Shown here: positions 1-6,963 of the stretch, piece by piece | How positions within the stretch are numbered: the stretch's first letter is position 1 | How the letters are laid out: each line of letters begins with the position of its first letter | Source of the DNA: Clostridia bacterium | GTDB taxonomy: Bacteria; Bacillota; Clostridia; TANB77; UBA1234 | Direction of reading: 5' to 3' | Assembly: GCA_017469545.1 (NCBI GenBank) | Contig: JAFUGE010000014.1 | Span: forward strand, 41,866 to 105,865 | Length of the DNA: 64,000 bases | Translations under genes and position numbers: made by a program | Notes under the pieces: model-generated | Seen by the model: the letters and a program-made list of their open reading frames with translations, nothing else | Told to the model about the DNA's origin: nothing | The model's database searches: none

Positions 1-750
1 TCAGAAGCGTTTAAGGCAGAGTTTTTGGGAAAAGGCCTAAATGATGTAAGCGTTGTTCATAACACGACGCATAATGCGTATGTAAATTTAGTGGATGGCA
101 ATGCGGATTTGATTTTGGTGACATATCCATCGGAAGAAGAATTACAATACGCGAAAGATCAAGGCGTTGATCTTGAAATTGTTCCTGTGGTAAACGAAGC
201 ATTTGTATTCTATACGAATGAGAAAAATCCTGTGAAAAGTTTAACTCTAGAACAAATTCAAAAGATTTATACAGGCGAAATCACAAACTGGAGCGAAGTT
301 GGCGGAAATGACGTTGAGATTAAAGCTTATCAAAGAGAGCCAAATTCAGGAAGTCAGACGGGTATGCTAAAACTTGTTATGAATGGGCTAGAATTGATGG
401 AGCCACCAAAGGAAGATATTATTGAGACGATGGCTGCGATTATTGGATTGGTTTCTGATTATGAAAATGGCGAGAATGCAATTGGTTATTCTTACTACTA
501 CTATGCTACGACAATGTATGATACTATCGACAAAGAAGTAGCAGATAGAATTCATTTGCTTGGCGTGAACGGAGTGGAGCCAAACAACACAACAATTAAG
601 GACGGTAGCTATCCAATTAGAACGAATTACTATTTAGTATATAACAAGGCAGAAGCGGAAGACAGCCCTGTGAGAAAGCTTGCGGACGCAATGCTATCTG
701 AAAATGGCCAGAAAGCTGCTGAAGCGGTAGGATATGTAGGAGTAAAATAA
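1..750 (+). CDS. pstS: PstS-like phosphate ABC transporter substrate-binding protein (5' end outside window)
   Basis: Open from the first base, so the start and signal peptide lie upstream. The visible 249 residues resemble the C-terminal two thirds of phosphate-binding PBP-like proteins of the PstS family: a segment reading NEAFVFYTNEKNPVKSLT, then IQKIYTGEITNWSEVGG (the typical 'G.ItnW...GG' block), then QREPNSGSQTGM, matching the phosphate-contacting R-x-x-x-S-G-T/S loop, and a C-terminal YPI..NYYLVY block. Known role: extracytoplasmic capture of inorganic phosphate for the PstCAB importer. No pstC/A/B follows; the gene ends at a strong terminator, so any transporter genes would be upstream. 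A PhoP/PhoR-like system lies at 55-57 kb. Family assignment is confident; substrate (phosphate) is inferred. Confidence 0.85.
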   Translation, partial: SEAFKAEFLGKGLNDVSVVHNTTHNAYVNLVDGNADLILVTYPSEEELQYAKDQGVDLEIVPVVNEAFVFYTNEKNPVKSLTLEQIQKIYTGEITNWSEVGGNDVEIKAYQREPNSGSQTGMLKLVMNGLELMEPPKEDIIETMAAIIGLVSDYENGENAIGYSYYYYATTMYDTIDKEVADRIHLLGVNGVEPNNTTIKDGSYPIRTNYYLVYNKAEAEDSPVRKLADAMLSENGQKAAEAVGYVGVK

Positions 751-760
751 AGATTCAGAG

Positions 761-793
761 AAAAAATGACTGCGTTTGGTCATTTTTTCTTTT
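761..793 (+). terminator. Rho-independent terminator after pstS-like gene
   Basis: Perfect 10-bp stem AAAAAATGAC / GTCATTTTTT (761-770 and 779-788) with an 8-nt loop, the right arm running into a T-rich tail. It separates the phosphate-binding protein from the CBS gene. Confidence 0.85.
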
Positions 794-858
794 ATAGAAA
801 ATCATTACATATTCATTTGAGAAATGGTAATACTATCCTTAAATAAGGAGGGATAGTC

Positions 859-1296
859 ATGCAAGTAAAAGATATTATGACGAAAGATGTTGTGACGGCG
901 GACGTGAATGACACTGTGTTAAAAGTGGCGAAGCTTATGACGTATCACAATATTGGTTGCATACCGGTTGTGGAAAATGGGCAAAAAGTAATGGGAATGA
1001 TTACCGATAGAGATATTGTGATTGCGATGGCAAAGTATAATCGTGACCCAGAAAATACGCTTGCTGTGAATGTAATGACCAGCGGCGTATACAGTGTAAA
1101 GCCGGATGCAGAGCTTTCGCAAGCGTTAGCGCTCATGAAAAAGCAGCAAATTAGAAGATTGCCAGTCATGGAAAATGAATTATTATTGGGAATGGTAAGC
1201 CTTGGAGATGTGGCGGTATATGCTAATCATGCCGATACTGAGATAGGCGAAGCGCTAACAGAAATCTCTAGGCCTGCTAAGGCAGAAAATTTATAA
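859..1296 (+). CDS. CBS-pair domain protein
   Basis: A 145-residue protein made only of two CBS motifs (about residues 7-60 and 72-128), each opening with the usual 'V.DIMT..VVT' and 'NVMTSGVYSV' strands and containing 'IPVVENGQKVMGMITDRDIV' and 'RRLPVMENELLLGMVSLGDVA'. CBS pairs bind adenosine nucleotides (AMP, ATP, SAM, c-di-AMP in some proteins) and act as sensor modules; a free-standing pair has no enzymatic activity of its own. The start ATG follows AAGGAGGG by about 6 nt. It is bounded by a terminator upstream and a large hairpin downstream, so it is probably monocistronic. Partner and ligand are unknown. The neighbouring potassium transporter genes make a role in ion or osmotic signalling possible but this is only proximity. 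Confidence 0.85.
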   Translation: MQVKDIMTKDVVTADVNDTVLKVAKLMTYHNIGCIPVVENGQKVMGMITDRDIVIAMAKYNRDPENTLAVNVMTSGVYSVKPDAELSQALALMKKQQIRRLPVMENELLLGMVSLGDVAVYANHADTEIGEALTEISRPAKAENL

Positions 1297-1304
1297 AAAC
1301 TATG

Positions 1305-1429
1305 AAATTCGCGTGAAAATCAGCGATTTGCGTTGTTGCTTAAATTTTCCAAATCCTCAACGTACCCACGTACGCCTCCGGTTTGAAAAATTTAAGCGCC
1401 TAGCAACTCACTAATTTTGACGCGAATTT
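1305..1429. repeat. 125-base imperfect inverted repeat (large hairpin)
   Basis: The ends AAATTCGCGT (1305-1314) and ACGCGAATTT (1420-1429) are inverted copies, and pairing continues with few mismatches through TTAAATTTT / AAAATTTAA to a centre at the palindromic CGTACCCACGTACG (1361-1374). It occupies almost the whole gap between the CBS gene and the ktrB promoter. It is too long for a simple terminator and lacks a T-tract; a MITE-like element or a structured RNA are the obvious alternatives. Confidence 0.75.
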
Positions 1430-1451
1430 GCTCTATACAATTTTTTTACTA

Positions 1452-1480
1452 TTGATATTATCAGAGGATAATTATATAAT
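1452..1480 (+). promoter_or_regulatory. sigma-A type promoter for ktrB
   Basis: TTGATA (1452-1457), 17-nt spacer, TATAAT (1475-1480), about 38 nt before the ktrB start. Visible match to the vegetative consensus. Confidence 0.7.
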
Positions 1481-1518
1481 AATGTGTAATGACAAAAGGA
1501 GTTTTATAGGAGAAAAAA

Positions 1519-2886
1519 ATGAGTACGAAACAAAAGAATATTACGCCTACGCAAATTATTATCTTAGGCTTTTTAATACCAATTGCTATTGGAACGCTTT
1601 TATTAATGCTTCCGGCAGCGAATCAGAGGCCCATTTCTTTTATGGATGCCGCATTTACTTCTGTGACGGCAACGACAACGACAGGCCTTACGACAGTGAC
1701 GTTATCGGAACAATTTTCCCTATTTGGCCAGATTATCATTTTGCTTTTGATGCAAATTGGTGGATTAGGATTTATGGTTTATGTTTCTATTATCTTAATG
1801 GCGCTGGGAAAAAAGATTTCACTGAAAGAAAGAATTTTAATTAACCAATCTCTGAATCAAAAATCTTTAAAGGGAATGGTGAAACTAACTCAGAAAGTTT
1901 TTGTACATACGTTGATTTTTGAATTAGTGGGAGCACTTTTGATGTCAATAGAATTTATTCCGGCCTATGGTTTTGGCAAGGGAATATTTTATTCACTGTT
2001 CCACGCGGTCTCTGCGTTTTGCAATGCCGGACTAAATATTATGCCGGCCGATATGGGACGAATACAATTTATGAATATTACCTTTATTAGCTTTGCTATC
2101 TTTGCATTGTCACTGATTGGGGCGACTGGATTTTTCGTTTGGGACGATATCGAGACTTGCTTTGCAGAGGGAAGAAAGAAACATTATTCACTTTCTAAAA
2201 TTATATCGAAATTTTCTGTACAAACCAAAATTGTTTTGACATTTCAAATTATATTTATGATTTTTGGAACGCTGTTCTTCTTTGGATTAGAGTATGATAA
2301 TACTTTAGCGAGACTTCCAGTGGGAACTAAAATTTCAGGCTCTTTCTTGCACGCCATGCAAGCGAGCACATCAGGTATGACAACGATTGATATGCATCAG
2401 CTTCGTGCGCCAACAAAGTTATTAGTCATGATTATGATGGCAATCGGTGGGGCTCCTGGCAGTACGGCGGGCGGCATTAAGACAGTGACTGTCTTTGTGA
2501 TTTTTGCGTCTGTTTTCTATTCGCTAATTGGGAAGAAACACGTCAGAATTTATGGACGTGAAATCCCGAAAGATACAGTGGAAAGGTCGTTTGTGATTTT
2601 GACGGTGACACTAGTGACAATTTTGATTTCGGCAGGGATTATGCTGTCTGTTGAGCCACATTCACCTACGATTGATTTAATGTTTGATTGTGTTTCTGCG
2701 TGGGGGACGGTTGGCCTTTCGACTGGTATTCCGGTGGTTGCAACGGTGCTTACGCAGTGGATATTGATGCTGCTAATGTTCATTGGAAGAGTTGGGACGA
2801 TAACGATGGCAGTACTATTTGTAGTAGATAAACCTAAGAATGAAGACCCGATTAGGTATTCGGAGGAAAATGTAATGATAGGATAA
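1519..2886 (+). CDS. ktrB: KtrB/TrkH-family potassium uptake protein, pore subunit
   Basis: 455 residues, about ten hydrophobic segments organised as four M1-P-M2 units. The four pore loops can be seen: ATTTTGLTTV (about residue 52-61), SAFCNAGLN (about 165), ASTSGMTTID (about 287) and SAWGTVGLSTG (about 394), each carrying the single conserved glycine typical of Trk/Ktr/HKT transporters. The Gly-rich 'MAIGGAPGSTAGGIKTVT' block follows the third loop. Function in the family: Na+- or H+-coupled K+ uptake in the plasma membrane, gated by the cytosolic KtrA ring. The start ATG follows AGGAG. The KtrA-like regulator follows after a 147-nt gap, which supports a functional pair. Whether it is KtrB or TrkH in the strict sense is not decidable here, but length and the small RCK partner favour KtrB. 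Confidence 0.9.
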   Translation: MSTKQKNITPTQIIILGFLIPIAIGTLLLMLPAANQRPISFMDAAFTSVTATTTTGLTTVTLSEQFSLFGQIIILLLMQIGGLGFMVYVSIILMALGKKISLKERILINQSLNQKSLKGMVKLTQKVFVHTLIFELVGALLMSIEFIPAYGFGKGIFYSLFHAVSAFCNAGLNIMPADMGRIQFMNITFISFAIFALSLIGATGFFVWDDIETCFAEGRKKHYSLSKIISKFSVQTKIVLTFQIIFMIFGTLFFFGLEYDNTLARLPVGTKISGSFLHAMQASTSGMTTIDMHQLRAPTKLLVMIMMAIGGAPGSTAGGIKTVTVFVIFASVFYSLIGKKHVRIYGREIPKDTVERSFVILTVTLVTILISAGIMLSVEPHSPTIDLMFDCVSAWGTVGLSTGIPVVATVLTQWILMLLMFIGRVGTITMAVLFVVDKPKNEDPIRYSEENVMIG

Positions 2887-2920
2887 ATTCAAGAAATAAT
2901 TGATAATGGGGAGATATAAG

Positions 2921-2984
2921 CTCCCTGCCTGAAAGGGCGAAGCGACGGCTGGTCATCTTTGATGACCAACGGACAGGCGGGGAG
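2921..2984 (+). repeat. Two-stem structured element, copy A
   Basis: An outer 11-bp stem (2921-2931 with 2974-2984, one G-U pair) encloses a junction strand AAAGGGCGAAGCGACGGC (2932-2949), an inner 8-bp hairpin TGGTCATC / GATGACCA (2950-2957 and 2961-2968) and a 3' junction strand ACGGA. A second copy at 34363-34440 keeps both junction strands but has different stem sequences. It lies between ktrB and ktrA. Either a REP-type repeat or a structured RNA; I do not recognise a known riboswitch class. Confidence 0.6.
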
Positions 2985-3033
2985 AAAAATAATTAAACCT
3001 GAGATACGGACAAAGGAAGGGACGAATTATAAA

Positions 3034-3699
3034 ATGAAAAAAGAGAAAAATGAGATTATTATTATTGGGCTTGGAAAGTTTGGTATGGCTGCGGCTAAGG
3101 CTTTGTCAAAGTACGATTGTGATGTGATGGCGATTGATAAATCTACGAATTTAGTGGACGAGGTTTCGCCATTTGTGACGCACGCGGCGATTGTTAATGC
3201 TATTGATAAAGAGGCTTTGACGGAGTTAGGAATTGGTAATTTTGATACGGCGATTATTGGTATCGGAGACGATTTGGAATCTAGTATTATGATTGCTTTA
3301 ACATTAAAAGAACTAAATGTTCCTAACATCATTGCCAAAGCGAGAGACGATATGCATACAAGACTTCTTACAATGATTGGCGTAGACAAGGTGATACAAC
3401 CGGAAAGGGATATGGCAGTCAGAATGGTTGACTCCTTAATGCATAAGCATTTGGTTGAAAAAATGGAATTTAGTAAAGACTATAGCATTGTGGAAATGAA
3501 GGCGCATAAAAATTGGGTTGGCAAACGATTAAATGAATTAGCCTTAAGGGCGAAGTATCAAATGAATGTGATTTGTGTGAAGAAGGAATTAACGGATACG
3601 ACAGTCTTTCCTAATGCGGATTATGTGATTGAAGAGACAGATAATTTGATGGTCATTGCGCCGAATAAGGAGTTGGATAGGATGTCTAGATGGGAGTAG
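3034..3699 (+). CDS. ktrA: KtrA/TrkA-family potassium channel gating subunit (RCK)
   Basis: 221 residues. RCK_N Rossmann domain at about residues 7-130 with the nucleotide loop GLGKFGMAAA and the acidic end of beta-2 (MAIDKS), followed by an RCK_C/TrkA_C domain at about 140-218. Family role: a cytosolic octameric ring that binds ATP/ADP or NAD(H), and in many Firmicutes c-di-AMP through RCK_C, and gates the KtrB pore. The start chosen is ATG 3034, preceded by AAAGGAAGGG; an upstream in-frame start at 2959 would run through the structured element and add 25 unconserved residues. A DUF402 gene follows 6 nt after the stop. Confidence 0.9.
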   Translation: MKKEKNEIIIIGLGKFGMAAAKALSKYDCDVMAIDKSTNLVDEVSPFVTHAAIVNAIDKEALTELGIGNFDTAIIGIGDDLESSIMIALTLKELNVPNIIAKARDDMHTRLLTMIGVDKVIQPERDMAVRMVDSLMHKHLVEKMEFSKDYSIVEMKAHKNWVGKRLNELALRAKYQMNVICVKKELTDTTVFPNADYVIEETDNLMVIAPNKELDRMSRWE

Positions 3700-3705
3700 A
3701 AAATT

Positions 3706-4167
3706 ATGAAAATGTATAGAAAAAGATTTATTCCAGAGGAAATAGTGGACATATCAAGTGACGAAGTCATTCATATGGATGCTGATACGATTATTACGAA
3801 GTGGGTTCCCATCAAACCACGATGGGATATTAGTGGTGGAGTTTCGCTTACGCTTCTAAAGCAGGGAATTAAGGTTAGTAAGTTTCTTGATAAAGATGGG
3901 AATTTTGCATATTGGTATTGCGACATTATTGAATATTCTTATGATTCTTCAAAAGACGAATATCTTTTTACGGATTTGCTGGTGGATGTAACAGCAGATA
4001 AGAATTGGAATTATGAGGTGCTTGACTTAGACGAATTGGCTAACGCCCATAAATTAGGGCTAATAACAGCAGAGCAACTATATGATGCTTTGGGAAAATT
4101 AAATCGATTATTGGAAATGATCAAGAGTGGAGAGATACAAAATATACTAAAGAAATATAATATGTAA
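3706..4167 (+). CDS. DUF402 domain protein (nucleotide phosphatase-like)
   Basis: 153 residues with the DUF402 core: a strand reading KWVPIKPRWDISGG, then FAYWYCDIIEYSYD, then EYLFTDLLVDV, followed by a two-helix tail rich in Asp/Glu. Characterised members of this family (staphylococcal Ntdp type) hydrolyse nucleoside tri- and diphosphates with divalent metal; others are fused to RNA-binding domains. The 'YWYCDII' and 'DLLVDV' acidic residues are those expected around the metal site. The gene starts 6 nt after ktrA and is probably co-transcribed with it. Enzymatic activity is inferred from family only. Confidence 0.75.
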   Translation: MKMYRKRFIPEEIVDISSDEVIHMDADTIITKWVPIKPRWDISGGVSLTLLKQGIKVSKFLDKDGNFAYWYCDIIEYSYDSSKDEYLFTDLLVDVTADKNWNYEVLDLDELANAHKLGLITAEQLYDALGKLNRLLEMIKSGEIQNILKKYNM

Positions 4168-4176
4168 CATATAATA

Positions 4177-4203
4177 TGTAGGGGCAGCGTAATACGCTGC
4201 CCG
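4177..4203 (+). repeat. REP-like element
   Basis: GTAG head followed by the palindrome GGGCAGCGT / ACGCTGCCC; sits just after the DUF402 stop, between convergent genes. Confidence 0.85.
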
Positions 4204-4220
4204 TGCCGCTGCCCTTGGCA

Positions 4221-4670
4221 TTAATTTTTCATTGCTTGTTGCATTCTTCTTTCGGCGTCTTTTTTAGCGATGTCTTGACGCTTATCATATAGCTTTTTGC
4301 CTCTGGCAATGGCTAGTTCTACTTTCACGTGATTTCTATCAAAGTAAAGAGAAAGAGGAACTAAGGTAATTCCTTTTTGCTGTATCATTCCTACTATTTT
4401 TTGAATTTCTTTTTTGTGTGCTAACAGTTTTCTCGTACGCATTGGGTCTTTGTTAAAGATATTTCCTTGCTCGTAGGGACTAATGTGCATATTATGTATG
4501 AATAATTCGCCATTTTTAATCATTGCGAAACTGTCTTTCAAATTTACTTTTCCAGCGCGGATGGATTTGACTTCCGTTCCACTAAGTGCAATTCCACATT
4601 CTAGCGTATCGTCAATAAAATAGTCGTGTCTGGCCTTGGGATTATTGGCTATTACTTTTTTCTCTGACAT
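4221..4670 (-). CDS. smpB: SsrA-binding protein SmpB
   Basis: 149 residues, normal SmpB length. Visible family blocks: [27 protein letters not shown] at the N terminus (oligonucleotide-binding beta barrel), [17 protein letters not shown], and the KLLAHKKEI segment, with the basic C-terminal tail [18 protein letters not shown] that enters the ribosomal A site/mRNA channel. Role: binds tmRNA and is required for trans-translation rescue of stalled ribosomes. The start follows AGGAGG. No ssrA gene is visible in the window. It has its own minus-strand promoter. Confidence 0.95.
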   Translation of the reverse strand: MSEKKVIANNPKARHDYFIDDTLECGIALSGTEVKSIRAGKVNLKDSFAMIKNGELFIHNMHISPYEQGNIFNKDPMRTRKLLAHKKEIQKIVGMIQQKGITLVPLSLYFDRNHVKVELAIARGKKLYDKRQDIAKKDAERRMQQAMKN

Positions 4671-4697
4671 AGTAACCTCCTAAAATAAGATAGATAC

Positions 4698-4726
4698 ATT
4701 ATAGCACGAAAAGGAACCCTTGGCAA
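4698..4726 (-). promoter_or_regulatory. sigma-A type promoter for smpB
   Basis: On the minus strand TTGCCA (4726-4721), 17-nt spacer, TATAAT (4703-4698), about 28 nt upstream of the smpB ATG. Confidence 0.7.
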
Positions 4727-4731
4727 TAATT

Positions 4732-4801
4732 TGTAGGGGCAGCGTAGCACGCTGCCCGCAAACAGACATTAAAACGGGCAGCGTATTACGCTGCCCCTAC
4801 A
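4732..4801. repeat. Pair of REP-like elements in inverted orientation
   Basis: Plus-oriented copy 4732-4758 and minus-oriented copy 4775-4801 separated by 16 nt. The two can pair with each other over their whole length. They lie between smpB and the secreted-protein gene. Confidence 0.85.
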
Positions 4802-4816
4802 AATAACAAAATGGTA

Positions 4817-5296
4817 TTAATATCTGTCTCTTCTTCTATTTGTGTCATTGTTGCTTGCAAAATAGTACCAAATAAGACCAATAATAGCAACGGCAGCAAT
4901 CATAACAACAATCCAAGTGAAAGTATTGTCTGTTGTACCTGTAGCTGCTGTTCTAGTAGCAGTATAGTCTGCTGTACCAGCTGTTCCAGTTCCTGTTGTA
5001 TTAGTTGTTCTATTAGCAGTATCCGTTGTAGTGGTTCTATTGTTTGTCATATCATTGACACCGTTGTTCACAGCGTTTCCTACGTCACTGCCAACGTTAC
5101 TTGTTGCATTTCCAACGCTTTTTACAGCATCTCCAGCGCTATTGATTACGCCACCAACGCCATTTCCGATGTCAGTAACAACATTACCAGTGGCACCATT
5201 ATTTGTATTGGTATTTGTCGTTGTGGCTGCAAAAGCTACTGTAAATAATGAAAGACAAAGAGTAAACACTAATGTGAAAACTAAGCTTTTATTCAT
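4817..5296 (-). CDS. Secreted or membrane-tethered Thr/Asn-rich protein of unknown function
   Basis: 159 residues. Residues 1-24 form a signal peptide (MNKSLVFTLVFTLCLSLFTVAFA, cleavage probably after AFA). The body (25-120) is a low-complexity Thr/Asn/Gly/Ala segment with loose repeats such as VGNATSNVGSDVGNAV and TTTDTANRTT. A hydrophobic helix (about 125-147, WIVVMIAAVAIIGLIWYYF) and a short Arg-rich end follow, so the protein is likely anchored at its C terminus with a flexible extracellular stalk. ATG 5296 is chosen because AGGAGG lies 8 nt upstream; a TTG two codons earlier is too close to it. I do not recognise a family; resemblance to WGxxGxxG/CTERM-type short surface proteins is only architectural. 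Confidence 0.75.
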   Translation of the reverse strand: MNKSLVFTLVFTLCLSLFTVAFAATTTNTNTNNGATGNVVTDIGNGVGGVINSAGDAVKSVGNATSNVGSDVGNAVNNGVNDMTNNRTTTTDTANRTTNTTGTGTAGTADYTATRTAATGTTDNTFTWIVVMIAAVAIIGLIWYYFASNNDTNRRRDRY

Positions 5297-5420
5297 ATCC
5301 AAAACCTCCTAATAATTTTCAAATTCTATTACGAACTCAAGATTAGTATAAATAAAAAGAGAAAAAATATGCGAAAATGCAGAAAGAAAAAAATTCCAAT
5401 TTGCCCAGATGGTCGATTGG

Positions 5421-5449
5421 TTGAAAATATTCTTTCAATATGATATGAT
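5421..5449 (+). promoter_or_regulatory. sigma-A type promoter for the membrane protein operon
   Basis: TTGAAA (5421-5426), 17-nt spacer, TATGAT (5444-5449), followed by GGGAGGA and ATG 5477. Confidence 0.7.
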
Positions 5450-5476
5450 GGTCAAAAAAGAATGGGAGGACTCAAC

Positions 5477-6947
5477 ATGAAGTTAAAGAAGCGGATTTTT
5501 TATTTTGCTAGCTGCCATTGTAATCTTTCAATTTAGTTTTTTTGGTCTTCGCTATTTTAATGTAGTGGACGACAATAATCAGTTAGGGATTTTTCATTTG
5601 TTAAATGATAATATTTCAGAAAATGTCATACATAGATATCAGTCTTATAACGTAAGGCCACTTGCATTTATCTCAGACGCTTATATATTCCAGTTGTTTT
5701 GGAATCATATGTATTTGTTATTAGCAATTATACTAGTGTTGCATGTTTGCAATTTGTTTTTTATTGATAAAATTGGAGAAAAAATTGGGATTCATTTAAA
5801 TGCGTTTTGTCTTGCATTATTTGGCCTTGCGCCAATCCTTGTGGAATCACTGTATTGGATTTCAGCATCAACAAGAATCGTATTTAGTATGTTTTTATGC
5901 CTTGCTTCCATCTATTTGTTATTGCAATATTTTGACGAAGAAAATAAGACGAAAAGAATAGCATTTTTGGCAGGCGCAATTTTATTAAATCTTCTTTGTG
6001 TTGGATATTATGAGCAAACAGTAGCACTTAATTTGTTTTTATTTGTGTTTGTTTTAATACTACTAAAAAAATACAAATATTTATGGATTCCAGTGGTATC
6101 AACTACTTGGATTGGCATTTGGTATATTTATTTTATGGCAAATGGCCAAATGCAATCAAGAGGAGCTTTGAATTTAAAAGGCATCTTTGGAAATGGAATC
6201 CAATTAATTAAGAATGTTCATATTATTTATAAAAATGGGTGGAGTAATTTTATTTATTCCTTGGGATTTGGGGGTGATAGCATTTTAAGTACGCCACTTT
6301 CTATCCTATTATTTGCATTAATTGCAGGATTTATTTACTACATTTATAAAAACAAATTTGCTATGGATCAAAATAGTTCTGTATGGAAGAAACTTGCTTT
6401 AGGTGCTATCATTTTCGTTGTTCCACTTTTACCATTTTTAATATTAGAAACAGGAGCAATTTATGTTAGAAATATGTATTTTTCAACATTGGGCTTAGCG
6501 ATAATTATTGGCACACTTTTGGATTTGATTTTAAAACTGGTGAAAAATGAAACAGTTTGTAACATTATCAAGACGGCATTGATTCTTATTTTTACCGTTC
6601 CGTTTGTGATTTCTAATTTGGATGGGGCGAATAACTATCGAAAGGTAAATGCACTAGATAATAAAGTGGCAAGTCAAATCATTGAAAATGTAGATTCAAA
6701 CATCTTTGAAGAGAAAAAATCGATTGCGATTTATTATGACGTAGATAGTTTGCCAAAGTATAAAAATCTTTCTAATTACGTGGAAAGCACGATTGAGAGT
6801 GATTGGGCGACAGCCGGGAAATTGCAAGTAATGCGTCAAAATCCAGGCATTGGTAGCATATATATCAATTCGAATGAGGAAATTGCGGACGTTACTGTTT
6901 ACTTTGACGAAAATATGGATTTGATAAGTGTAATTTATCATAACTAG
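5477..6947 (+). CDS. Polytopic membrane protein, glycosyltransferase-C-like, with apparent frameshift near its start
   Basis: The natural start is ATG 5477, 6 nt after GGGAGGA, giving MKLKKRIF, but that frame stops after 20 codons. The long frame begins only at 5487 with no ATG (first TTG at 5505). Removing one T from the six-T run at 5496-5501 joins them into MKLKKRIFILLAAIVIF, a normal first membrane helix, so one extra T is present. The roughly 490-residue product has about ten hydrophobic helices and a short extracytoplasmic C-terminal domain; charged residues after the first helix (VVDDNNQLG) recall GT-C enzymes that use lipid-linked sugars, but no defining motif is seen. An acyl-CoA-synthetase-like gene follows 16 nt later. 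Sequencing error, phase-variable tract and true pseudogene all remain possible. Confidence 0.7.
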
Positions 6948-6963
6948 AAAGGGGGAAATTAAA

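Noticed and set aside
1428..1844. 138-residue ORF overlapping the start of ktrB
   Set aside because: Runs through the ktrB promoter and overlaps a clear transporter gene in another frame; Tyr/Asn-rich translation without homology.
2921..2984. ydaO/c-di-AMP or other known riboswitch before ktrA
   Set aside because: Association with potassium genes fits, but the conserved bases and two-stem layout do not match the ydaO, c-di-GMP-I/II, fluoride or ykkC patterns I know.
4811..5248. Cysteine/serine-rich 145-residue ORF on the plus strand
   Set aside because: It is the exact antisense of the Thr/Asn-rich secreted protein at 4817-5296, which has a signal peptide and AGGAGG; the Cys/Ser content is the complement of Thr/Asn/Ala codons, and there is no ribosome site.
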